The notes under the pieces were generated by a model. The model had not been told where the DNA came from and did not search any database. It saw nothing but the letters and a program-made list of their open reading frames with translations. Below are positions 6,440 through 13,582 of a stretch of DNA of 16,622 bases, one piece after another. Position 1 is the first letter of the stretch. Each line of letters begins with the position of its first letter. This stretch comes from Fen-1258 sp027348115 (GTDB lineage Bacteria; Bacteroidota; Ignavibacteria; Ignavibacteriales; Melioribacteraceae): the NCBI GenBank assembly GCA_027348115.1, contig DAIEQA010000297.1:1-16622 (forward strand), given 5' to 3'. A program made the position numbers and the translations under genes.

Positions 6440-7594
6440 ATGCCGCTTTTCATTTTAGCCGTCATAATATTTATTATCGCCGATATCATAATTAGATTCG
6501 CAATAAAAACGATCAACGAGAAAAAAATCCGCAAGGAACGTGAGTCTATTCTAAAAGAAAGCGTAATTGCAGATTTAAGCAAGGAAGCAATATCGCTTAA
6601 ACGCGCCGAAGTTCCGAATCCCAAAGCAAGAATACTCTGCGTTGACGACGAAGACGTAATATTGGACAGTTTCAGAAAAATTCTTGTGCTCGACGGTTAT
6701 TCGGTCGATACTGTAAATTCCGGCCCGGAAGCGTTGAGCTTAATCAAATCGCATCATTATGATTTTCTTTTTACGGATTTGAAGATGCCGGAAATGGACG
6801 GTGTGGAGGTTGCCAAATCTGTTAAGTCGCTGCGCCCGGATATTGATGTAATTATTATTACAGGTTATGCTACGGTAGAAACCGCTGTCGAGTGTATGAA
6901 ATACGGGGCTATGGATTACGTTCAAAAACCGTTTACGGAAGATGAACTTTTGGAATTTACCGGCAAATCTCTTATTAAGCGTCAAGACAAAATTCAGAAA
7001 CAGCTTAAACCGCGCGTTCACATTACACATCTTAGCGAATCCGAGAAATTGAATATCGGAGAGTTCGCAATACCCGGCGGAGTATTTATTTCCGAAGGAC
7101 ATTGTTGGGCAGCCGTTTCTCAGGACGGTTCTGCAAAAGTTGGTCTGGATGATTTCGCTAAAAAATTAATCGGCAAGATCGACGACATAGAATTTCCTAA
7201 TCTTGGTATGAACATAGTAAAAGGCCAGCCGCTGTTCATCATAAAACAAGGCAGCAAATCAATTCAATTTAATTCGCCCGTCAGCGGTCACGTAACTAAA
7301 ATAAATCATGATCTAGGCGATAATCTTGAAGCGCTGGATTATTCAACTTATGAAAAGAATTGGATTTGTACTATTGATGCCGATAAACTAGACAGCGAAC
7401 TTTTAAAACTTAAAATCGGAAATACTGCAGTAAGTTTTTACCAGGAAGAAATTGATAAATATGTTAAGCAGATCAAATCTGTTTTGAAGCCAGAAGGGTC
7501 AGCTAAAGAAGGAACCGAGATGTACTGGGGTCAGTTGGAACATCTTGGCGAGAAAGAGTGGTATATAATTACGTCAGAGTTTTTCAAAAGATAA
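6440..7594 (+). CDS. Membrane-anchored response regulator with a GcvH-like output domain
   Basis: An N-terminal hydrophobic segment (about residues 3-21) followed by a charged linker tethers the protein to the inner membrane with its receiver in the cytoplasm. The receiver spans about 63-182, with Asp69/Asp70, phospho-acceptor Asp113 in FTDLKMPEMDG, Thr141 and Lys163. Residues about 205-325 resemble the glycine-cleavage H protein: VGLDDFAKKLIGKI (234-247) matches the VGItdfAq.alGdI segment and SPVSGHVTKIN (279-289) the PVSG loop. The residue eight before that proline, normally the lipoyl lysine, is Ser272. Lys273 is one place off, so lipoylation is doubtful. About 60 further residues follow, ending in an aromatic-rich segment. 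The start is supported by AAGGAG about ten bases upstream. It lies 33 bases after the first regulator and is the last gene before a terminator. A membrane location and no DNA-binding domain suggest a membrane target, possibly the quinone oxidoreductase of the same operon. Confidence 0.85.
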   Translation: MPLFILAVIIFIIADIIIRFAIKTINEKKIRKERESILKESVIADLSKEAISLKRAEVPNPKARILCVDDEDVILDSFRKILVLDGYSVDTVNSGPEALSLIKSHHYDFLFTDLKMPEMDGVEVAKSVKSLRPDIDVIIITGYATVETAVECMKYGAMDYVQKPFTEDELLEFTGKSLIKRQDKIQKQLKPRVHITHLSESEKLNIGEFAIPGGVFISEGHCWAAVSQDGSAKVGLDDFAKKLIGKIDDIEFPNLGMNIVKGQPLFIIKQGSKSIQFNSPVSGHVTKINHDLGDNLEALDYSTYEKNWICTIDADKLDSELLKLKIGNTAVSFYQEEIDKYVKQIKSVLKPEGSAKEGTEMYWGQLEHLGEKEWYIITSEFFKR

Positions 7595-7619
7595 CGGCAT
7601 TTTTTAAGAATTCGGTTCG

Positions 7620-7650
7620 AAAGAGAAAGGTTGCATCCTTTCTCTTTTAT
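7620..7650 (+). terminator. Rho-independent terminator of the first operon
   Basis: A perfect 11-bp stem (AAAGAGAAAGG at 7620-7630 with CCTTTCTCTTT at 7637-7647) and a six-base loop are followed by a short T-rich stretch. It lies 25 bases after the stop of the second response regulator. The U-tract is modest because it is partly inside the stem. Confidence 0.75.
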
Positions 7651-7680
7651 TCTGTTCGGTTGACAAATTCTGAGGAACTG

Positions 7681-7701
7681 AATATCTTGTGATAAGATAT
7701 T
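7681..7701. promoter_or_regulatory. Inverted repeat, possible operator
   Basis: AATATCTT (7681-7688) and AAGATATT (7694-7701) form a perfect 8-bp inverted repeat around GTGAT. The size and spacing fit a dimeric regulator's site, but the sequence is AT-rich and no cognate regulator is encoded in the window. Confidence 0.3.
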
Positions 7702-7749
7702 AGTGTCTTTTATCTGATATTTTAGAAACTTATTCCCACTTTCGATAAT

Positions 7750-7761
7750 ATTCCGCGGAAT
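7750..7761. promoter_or_regulatory. 12-bp perfect palindrome, possible operator
   Basis: ATTCCGCGGAAT is a gap-free palindrome with a GC-rich centre inside otherwise AT-rich DNA, about 200 bases before the 16-haem cytochrome start. The ATATTCC of its left half recurs at 7770-7776. It could be an operator for the second operon. There is no independent support. Confidence 0.3.
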
Positions 7762-7963
7762 GATCTAAAATATTCCAAAGAAGTTTGTTTTACGGGTGAA
7801 TAATAAAGAAGCTGTGTATAAAACTGTGCACGATTTTTGAACATGATTTCCAAATTAAATTGGAATAACATTTTAATTTTCTGGTAATTCATATTTTGTT
7901 AATTTCTTATTAGCGTAACTCCAGAAAAACTTATATAGAATCAGATTTAACGGAGTCATTTTA

Positions 7964-10387
7964 ATGATCTTATCTTCAAAGAAATTTCACTGGCTGTTTT
8001 TATCGTTACCACTTTTTTTCTTCTATGCAGGAACATCTAACGCCCAGGACTTTAAGTGCCTGGATTGCCATGATAATTTAATTCAAAAGTCAGTTCATAA
8101 TGATGTAATAGGCTGCCAGGATTGTCATTCGGATATTGTAGATGAATCTCACATCGATAAGAAAAACGCGAAGAAAGTTAAATGTGAAAGCTGTCATGAG
8201 GATTATGGCAATCTGGTTAAAAATGACATTCATCATAGATTAAAAGTTAAAAATTCCCCGGATTGTAAAAAATGCCACGGCACTCATGAGATTCAGACAC
8301 CGCCAACAGATAACAAATTAAAAGTTCAGGAATATTGTTCCAAATGCCATACGAGTATGGTGATGGCAAATCCATATCACTCAAAAGCAGTTGAGGCCAA
8401 TAAGTGTAATCAATGCCATTCCGATGTTGACGCGAAATCTCAACTTGTTAAATCCGTTCATAAAAATTTGCAATGTGCCGATTGCCATAATTATATCTCG
8501 AATAATTTGGCTAACCATCCTCAAAACGTTAAGAATACTCAAAAGGCAGATTGCTATTTATGCCATTCTGCAATAGCTAAAGAGCACCGCGAAAGTATTC
8601 ACGGAATTTCTTTAAGCGAAGGTATTGACGAAGCGGCGATGTGCTGGAATTGTCACGGCTCGCATGATATTTTAAAGGTTACCGACCCAAATAGTAAAGT
8701 CTATCCTAAAAACATTGCTCAGACCTGCGGTAAATGTCACGACGATCCGAAATTGGCAAAGAAATTTTCGTTCAGTGTAAAAAATCCCGGCTCCAATTAT
8801 TCTAATTCAGTTCATGGAAAATTAATTGCCGCCGGAAGTAATGACGCACCAACATGCGTAACATGTCATGGTGTTCACAATATTAAAAATGCCGTTCAGC
8901 CCGGCTCCACTATCTCTGCATACGAAGTTCCTCAAACTTGCGGTAAATGCCACAAAGGAATTGAAAATGAATATGAAGAATCGATTCATTGGATTCGAGT
9001 CAGACAAGGAGTTAGAGATGCGCCGGTCTGCAACGACTGTCACAACGAGCACGACATTCAGGCAGTGAACACAGCTGATAAAAAACTTGAAGTAAGAAAA
9101 CTTCAGCAAAAGACATGCATGATATGCCATGAGAATCCACGTATCGCCCAGAGATTCGGAATTACCGGAGATCAAGTAAAACAATACGAGGACAGCTACC
9201 ATGGTTTAGCCGTTATGCGCGGAGATAAAGACGCGGCAATGTGCGTGGACTGCCATTCGGTTCATAAAATTCTTCCCAAGGATAATCCGCAATCAACCGT
9301 TAATCCGGCTAATGTAACTGCGACGTGTAAAAAATGTCATCCGGAGGCAACGGAAACTTTCTCGCAAAGTTACTCTCATAAAGCGGCCACAAAAACTGCT
9401 TCGAAGATTGAAGATTTGGTAGCGACAATTTATTTCTGGTTAATTGTCTCTGTTATCGGCGGTATGATTTTGCATAATTTATTAATCTTTATTTATGAAC
9501 TAAGAAAAAAACGCCGTCATGAAAAAGGCGAGATTACAATTCCGCGTTTTACAAAAAACGAAGTCTTTCAACATTTGCTCTTATTAACTTCCTTCATCAC
9601 TTTGGCAATAACCGGTTTCGCATTGAAGTTTCACGACAGTTGGTGGGCGGAGTGGCTGCAGGCAATTGGCCTTAGCGAAACGGTACGTCAATATATTCAC
9701 CGTACTGCAGCTGTTGTGATGATTGCTGTCGGAGTGTATCATTTGTTCTATTTAATTTTCACCGCACGCGGCAGAGAGGTTCTTATAAGTCTCATCCCTA
9801 AATTTAGCGATGTAACCGAAGCCAGAGACAACATTCTCTACTACTTACGTTTGAAAAAACAAAAACCGAAGTTCGATACTTACGATTATACCGAGAAAGC
9901 GGAATACTGGGCATTGATTTGGGGAACTATAGTTATGGGTGCAACAGGATTTTTGTTATGGTTCCCTACCGCGGTTGGCAACTGGGCGCCGGTTTGGTTA
10001 ATAAAGGTTAGTGAGCTAATTCATTTTTACGAAGCAATCCTGGCAACATTGGCTATTCTGGTTTGGCACTGTTTCTTTGTAATCTTTCATCCCCACGAAT
10101 ACCCGATGAGTCTAACCTGGATTGACGGAAAAATGTCGTTGCATAATTACAGGCATCACCATGAAAGACATTTTAGAAGAGTTGTTTTGGAATGGAAGGA
10201 GTATAAGACAGGCAAACGTGATATTAAAAAAGTTGGAAACTCCACAATTCTTTTCACCTCAACTCTTGAGAAAAATGGTTTAAATCCCAATACAATAATT
10301 CAGAATGAGATTGAAAATGATCCTGAGCTGCGTTTGTGGATTGAAGAAAAATTAGGTTTAAATGAAAAAAAGTCTGAAGAAAATTGA
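7964..10387 (+). CDS. 16-haem cytochrome c fused to a b-type membrane cytochrome (quinol-cytochrome oxidoreductase candidate)
   Basis: A signal peptide (residues 1-28, ending SNAQ) leads a periplasmic part with 16 CXXCH motifs up to about residue 460. Five membrane segments follow at about 487-512, 535-557, 577-603, 647-675 and 685-712. Histidines placed like haem b ligands occur in FQHLLLL, in YIHRT and VYHLF of the third segment, and in LIHFYEA and VWHCFF of the fifth, as in the diheme cytochrome b of FdnI, hydrogenase and thiosulfate reductase. Residues about 210-470 contain four tandem repeats, each starting with an ESIHG-like motif and then C..CH..H and TC.KCH. A single protein joining periplasmic haems to a quinone-site cytochrome b resembles Geobacter CbcL in concept, but this one is longer. 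It probably oxidises menaquinol and loads periplasmic cytochromes. GGAG at 7952-7955 supports the start. The roughly 95-residue tail is rich in His, Arg and Lys near its start and acidic at its end. Confidence 0.88.
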   Translation: MILSSKKFHWLFLSLPLFFFYAGTSNAQDFKCLDCHDNLIQKSVHNDVIGCQDCHSDIVDESHIDKKNAKKVKCESCHEDYGNLVKNDIHHRLKVKNSPDCKKCHGTHEIQTPPTDNKLKVQEYCSKCHTSMVMANPYHSKAVEANKCNQCHSDVDAKSQLVKSVHKNLQCADCHNYISNNLANHPQNVKNTQKADCYLCHSAIAKEHRESIHGISLSEGIDEAAMCWNCHGSHDILKVTDPNSKVYPKNIAQTCGKCHDDPKLAKKFSFSVKNPGSNYSNSVHGKLIAAGSNDAPTCVTCHGVHNIKNAVQPGSTISAYEVPQTCGKCHKGIENEYEESIHWIRVRQGVRDAPVCNDCHNEHDIQAVNTADKKLEVRKLQQKTCMICHENPRIAQRFGITGDQVKQYEDSYHGLAVMRGDKDAAMCVDCHSVHKILPKDNPQSTVNPANVTATCKKCHPEATETFSQSYSHKAATKTASKIEDLVATIYFWLIVSVIGGMILHNLLIFIYELRKKRRHEKGEITIPRFTKNEVFQHLLLLTSFITLAITGFALKFHDSWWAEWLQAIGLSETVRQYIHRTAAVVMIAVGVYHLFYLIFTARGREVLISLIPKFSDVTEARDNILYYLRLKKQKPKFDTYDYTEKAEYWALIWGTIVMGATGFLLWFPTAVGNWAPVWLIKVSELIHFYEAILATLAILVWHCFFVIFHPHEYPMSLTWIDGKMSLHNYRHHHERHFRRVVLEWKEYKTGKRDIKKVGNSTILFTSTLEKNGLNPNTIIQNEIENDPELRLWIEEKLGLNEKKSEEN

Positions 10388-10398
10388 AAAATTGTTGG

Positions 10399-10427
10399 TT
10401 GCCTAATTCTAATAAATGGGTTATATT
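10399..10427 (+). promoter_or_regulatory. Possible promoter upstream of the c554-type cytochrome
   Basis: TTGCCT (10399-10404) and TATATT (10422-10427) are 17 bases apart, a fair match to a housekeeping -35/-10 pair. The 121-base gap before the cytochrome gene, larger than other gaps in this cluster, makes an internal promoter reasonable. The surrounding AT-richness weakens the call. Confidence 0.3.
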
Positions 10428-10508
10428 AAAATAGGATTAATACGTTCTTTTATATAATTAACTTATTAAATCTTTAAAAGATAAAAAAATATTCCAAGGA
10501 GGAATAAA

Positions 10509-11039
10509 ATGTTACACCGATTAGTTTTGGTAGTACTTTTCGCTGTTGCGGCATATTTGGTTTTGCCAGATGCAATTCAAGCTCAAGCTTTTAGTTATGA
10601 AGGTGTTCAAGTCTGCGGTATGTGCCATAAGACTGAAAAATCCGGCAATCAATTAAAAGTTTGGGAAGGAAGCAAACACGCTCAGGCATATAAAGCTCTT
10701 CAAACAGCAGAAGCAAAGAAATTTTCTAAAGATCCAACAAAAGATGAAAAATGTTTGAAATGCCATACGACAGGTCATGGTGTTGCCGCCAACTTGAAAG
10801 GCGCAAAATTTAAAGTTGAAGACGGCGTTCAATGCGAAGCCTGCCATGGTCCGGGTTCTGCATACAAATCAATGGCAGTAATGAAAAACAAAGCCGACGC
10901 TCAAAAGAAAGGTTTGATGGTTCATGCCGATGTTGAAAAATTCTGCAAGACATGCCATAATTCCGAAAGCCCAACCTTCAAAGGTTTCGACTACAAAACA
11001 ATGTGGGCAAAGATTGCGCATCCAACACCGAAAGGTTAA
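10509..11039 (+). CDS. Small periplasmic tetrahaem cytochrome of the c554 type
   Basis: A 176-residue protein with a signal peptide (about 1-26, ending AIQAQA) and four CXXCH motifs: CGMCH, CLKCH, CEACH and CKTCH. The first haem is followed by an EGSKHAQAYKAL segment and the third lies in GVQCEACHGPGSAYK, both typical of the cytochrome c554 family. Nothing in the sequence suggests a catalytic haem, so an electron-carrier role between the inner-membrane cytochromes and the outer-membrane conduit is the likely one, though this is an inference from context. The start is fixed by a strong Shine-Dalgarno (AAGGAGGA, 10496-10503). It is the best ribosome site in the second operon, which fits an abundant shuttle. 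The porin gene starts 20 bases after the stop. Confidence 0.88.
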   Translation: MLHRLVLVVLFAVAAYLVLPDAIQAQAFSYEGVQVCGMCHKTEKSGNQLKVWEGSKHAQAYKALQTAEAKKFSKDPTKDEKCLKCHTTGHGVAANLKGAKFKVEDGVQCEACHGPGSAYKSMAVMKNKADAQKKGLMVHADVEKFCKTCHNSESPTFKGFDYKTMWAKIAHPTPKG

Positions 11040-11059
11040 TTCTTTATATAGGGCATAAA

Positions 11060-12328
11060 ATGAAAAAAATATTTTTTTCTTTATTATTACTCAGCCTGCC
11101 GTTAATGATTTCTGCCCAGAATCTTAACGGCAGCATCTCTTCCTCCTTCTACACATTTGAAAGATTCGACACTTCCAAAACTTCGGATACTTTCATAAGA
11201 AATTATGAAACGGTAGCTCTTAATTTTAACTATCAAAAATTCTCGTTAAGAACAAGGGCTAATTTCGAATCCAATATCGGGAAGACATTAGACAGCGATC
11301 CGCGGCTGCGCTTCTATAATCTTTACTTTGAAGCGCGCGATATAGTTGACCTGTTCACCCTGAAACTAGGAAGACAGCCTCTTTATACTCCCGTTGCCGG
11401 CGTATTGTATGATGGTGCTAACCTGAAGTTTAAATATGAAAATGTGTCGTTAACAGGATATTACGGTGGGAATGTACCCGCTTACCAGAAGCTGGAAGTA
11501 ACAAACGATTGGAAGAACGATTACGTTATCGGCGGCAAATTCGAAGTATTCTTCCTCGATCATTTTAATTTTAACATGGGCTACATAAACAAGAACTTTA
11601 AACCGGTAGATTATAATGCATTGAGATTGGACGCCAACCTCGATCCGGTCACAATTCTTATTATGGAAAAATCCAACCAATACAAATTGTTATCGGGAGG
11701 ATTATCTTATTACCTACCGGGACTCTTGGATGTTAACACAAATTACGAATATGATTTAAATTTTGACGCTACGACTAAATTCGAAGTAAGCAGCAGAATT
11801 GAAGCTACGGATAAGCTTGGTGTTGATCTTTACTACAATTACAGAGAGCCGAAAATTGCATACAACTCAATTTTCTCGGTATTCAATTTCGGCAACACAC
11901 AGGAATTTGAAGGCGGTGTGGATTACAAACTCAGCAAAGAATTTTCGCTCTTCGGAAAATTTGGTACAGTAAAGTACGAAGACGATAATTCCAGCCGGAT
12001 TAATTTAGGAGTGAATACAAAATTCGGAAGCTTCAGTTACAGAAGAACATTCGGGTATTCCGGCGAACTTGACGGCATTTCATTCTACACGGCACGGTCG
12101 TTTGCAGACGGGTTTGTTACACCATCGGTAGGAATTTCCTTTACGAATTACAAACTTTCGAAAGACGATCCCGTCAACAATATTACATCGGTTCTTGCCG
12201 GCGTAAACCTAAGGCCCTGGAGTAATCTCTCTTTCGATCTGCAAGGTCAATATTTCAATAACAAAATTTACCAGAACGATTACAGAATTTTCTTTAGAAT
12301 AAATCACTGGTTCAATACTAATTTCTAA
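11060..12328 (+). CDS. Outer-membrane beta-barrel, porin of a probable porin-cytochrome conduit
   Basis: A 422-residue protein with a signal peptide (MKKIFFSLLLLSLPLMISAQ) and then alternating polar/aromatic strands throughout, such as RLRFYNLYFEARD and FSLFGKFGTVKYED, ending in a C-terminal phenylalanine as usual for outer-membrane barrels. There are no cysteines and no haem motifs. Reading in frame back to 11003 would overlap the preceding cytochrome and lacks a signal peptide, so the ATG at 11060 is the better start. It sits between a tetrahaem cytochrome and two large multihaem cytochromes, the last a probable lipoprotein. In Geobacter-type conduits a porin, a periplasmic multihaem cytochrome and an outer-surface cytochrome form one electron-conducting complex. 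This barrel would be the porin of such a unit. A plain porin or an early role in uptake cannot be excluded from sequence alone. Confidence 0.82.
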   Translation: MKKIFFSLLLLSLPLMISAQNLNGSISSSFYTFERFDTSKTSDTFIRNYETVALNFNYQKFSLRTRANFESNIGKTLDSDPRLRFYNLYFEARDIVDLFTLKLGRQPLYTPVAGVLYDGANLKFKYENVSLTGYYGGNVPAYQKLEVTNDWKNDYVIGGKFEVFFLDHFNFNMGYINKNFKPVDYNALRLDANLDPVTILIMEKSNQYKLLSGGLSYYLPGLLDVNTNYEYDLNFDATTKFEVSSRIEATDKLGVDLYYNYREPKIAYNSIFSVFNFGNTQEFEGGVDYKLSKEFSLFGKFGTVKYEDDNSSRINLGVNTKFGSFSYRRTFGYSGELDGISFYTARSFADGFVTPSVGISFTNYKLSKDDPVNNITSVLAGVNLRPWSNLSFDLQGQYFNNKIYQNDYRIFFRINHWFNTNF

Positions 12329-12334
12329 AATATT

Positions 12335-13543
12335 ATGAAGATAAAATATTTTTATTCAGTTCTTTCGCTGTGCTTAGTGTGTTTTCTTACAATCGCGGCA
12401 ATTAATACCGGTGATACGGAAGTGCATCCGAAAACTAATAAGGACCTAATTAAGTTTTCTCACGCAGTTCATAAGGATGCTTTGGCATGTGCAGATTGTC
12501 ATACGAAGGTTGCGGAAGCGACTTCTATGGATGCTAATCTGCTTCCCGATATGGCTACTTGCGGAACGTGTCATGATGTGAATGATGAAAAGAATTGCAA
12601 ACAATGCCACTATGATAATGTATATGAGCCATTGATAAAGACAAAATCCGCCGTGCATTTCAATCATAAATCGCACATATCCGATCAGAAATTAGAATGT
12701 ACGACTTGCCATAAAGGATTGGATTCTGTCGCCTATAGTTTCGAGTCGCCTAACGTAAAGCCGGAGATGTCTACATGTTACACTTGCCATAACGGTAAAT
12801 CGGTTGCAAGCAACGCTTGCGAATCTTGTCATATATCTACCGCAAATTTAATTCCGGAAGATCATAAGCAGGTTTCGTTTTTAAAGAATCATAAATTTCA
12901 CGCAACATCGGACAAATCAAATTGCCAGATGTGCCATGACGATAACTTTTGCGAGACATGTCACGCCTCAACTTCCGGTATTACAGAAAAGAATACAGCA
13001 AGAGATTTCTACGCTCCTTATTCCCCGCATAAATTTACGGATGGAACAAAGCTTCAGCAGATTACAAGGGTTCACGATTTGAATTATCAATACACGCACG
13101 GAATAGACGCAAAGGGAAAGACAAGCGAGTGCCAGACATGTCACCAGATAGAAACATTCTGCGTTGAATGTCACACATCCGCAGGCAAGGGCGATTTTGC
13201 AATGGAAGGAGTTACACCGCTTTCACATAGACAGCCGAATTTTGTCACAATCGGTGTTGGTACCGGCGGCGGAGAGCATGCAATTTTAGCTCGGAGAGAT
13301 ATTGAAAGTTGTTCGGAATGTCACGATTCTCAAGGAGCCGATCCAACATGTATTTTATGCCACGTAGATAACGACGGCATACAGGGAACGAATCCTAAAA
13401 CGCACAGCATTGGTTATATGCACAGCCAGCACGGAGATTGGCATACAGACCAGGGTTCGGTTTGCTATACGTGTCATACAGATGCAAACGCTCATCCCGG
13501 CGGAATTAAAGGTGTCGGTTTCTGCGGTTATTGTCATAAATAA
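12335..13543 (+). CDS. 14-haem cytochrome c, likely periplasmic partner of the conduit
   Basis: Fourteen CXXCH motifs are spread over 402 residues, from CADCH near residue 52 to CGYCH at the very C-terminus. An N-terminal hydrophobic stretch (about 5-23) acts as a signal peptide or an uncleaved anchor. It contains two cysteines (LCLVC), but neither sits in a good lipobox. Repeated FSHAVH, FNHKSH and FLKNHKFH segments supply distal histidines of the c3/c7 type. The gene starts six bases after the porin stop, so it is co-expressed with the barrel. Its position suggests it fills or feeds the barrel from the periplasmic side. No catalytic motif of octahaem nitrite, hydroxylamine or tetrathionate reductases is apparent, so electron conduction is favoured. 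Confidence 0.87.
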   Translation: MKIKYFYSVLSLCLVCFLTIAAINTGDTEVHPKTNKDLIKFSHAVHKDALACADCHTKVAEATSMDANLLPDMATCGTCHDVNDEKNCKQCHYDNVYEPLIKTKSAVHFNHKSHISDQKLECTTCHKGLDSVAYSFESPNVKPEMSTCYTCHNGKSVASNACESCHISTANLIPEDHKQVSFLKNHKFHATSDKSNCQMCHDDNFCETCHASTSGITEKNTARDFYAPYSPHKFTDGTKLQQITRVHDLNYQYTHGIDAKGKTSECQTCHQIETFCVECHTSAGKGDFAMEGVTPLSHRQPNFVTIGVGTGGGEHAILARRDIESCSECHDSQGADPTCILCHVDNDGIQGTNPKTHSIGYMHSQHGDWHTDQGSVCYTCHTDANAHPGGIKGVGFCGYCHK

Positions 13544-13582
13544 GCTTAGTGCTTATAAAAAAATTTAATTCTTGGAAAATTT

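Larger units (their letters stand above)
7651..7963. other. Non-coding region between the two cytochrome operons
   Basis: No gene is visible in these 313 bases. They follow a terminator and precede the 16-haem cytochrome gene, so they should hold its promoter. I see no convincing -35/-10 or TTTG/TAnnTTTG pair. Two symmetric elements stand out: an 8-bp inverted repeat around a 5-base spacer at 7681-7701 and the 12-bp palindrome ATTCCGCGGAAT at 7750-7761. A CTGTG direct repeat (7812-7816 and 7824-7828) and an AT-rich inverted repeat (7852-7859 and 7872-7879) are weaker. Confidence 0.6.

Noticed and set aside
5618..7594. Working glycine cleavage system H proteins
   Set aside because: Both H-like domains are fused to receiver domains, lack the lipoyl lysine at its usual place, and no glycine cleavage or lipoate genes are nearby.
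7852..7879. AT-rich inverted repeat before the 16-haem cytochrome gene
   Set aside because: AAATTAAA/TTTAATTT in very AT-rich DNA is expected by chance.
8822..9202. Long minus-strand open frames inside cytochrome genes (this one and 3043-3459)
   Set aside because: They lie opposite genes with unmistakable CXXCH arrays, and frames antisense to cytochrome genes are often open by composition.
11003..11059. Upstream in-frame start for the beta-barrel
   Set aside because: It would overlap the tetrahaem cytochrome and bury the signal peptide behind 19 charged and polar residues; the ATG at 11060 begins directly with the signal peptide.
13541..13555. Possible terminator between the 14-haem and lipoprotein cytochrome genes
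   Set aside because: The stem TAAGC/GCTTA is only 5 bp and is followed by A residues rather than T residues on the coding strand.
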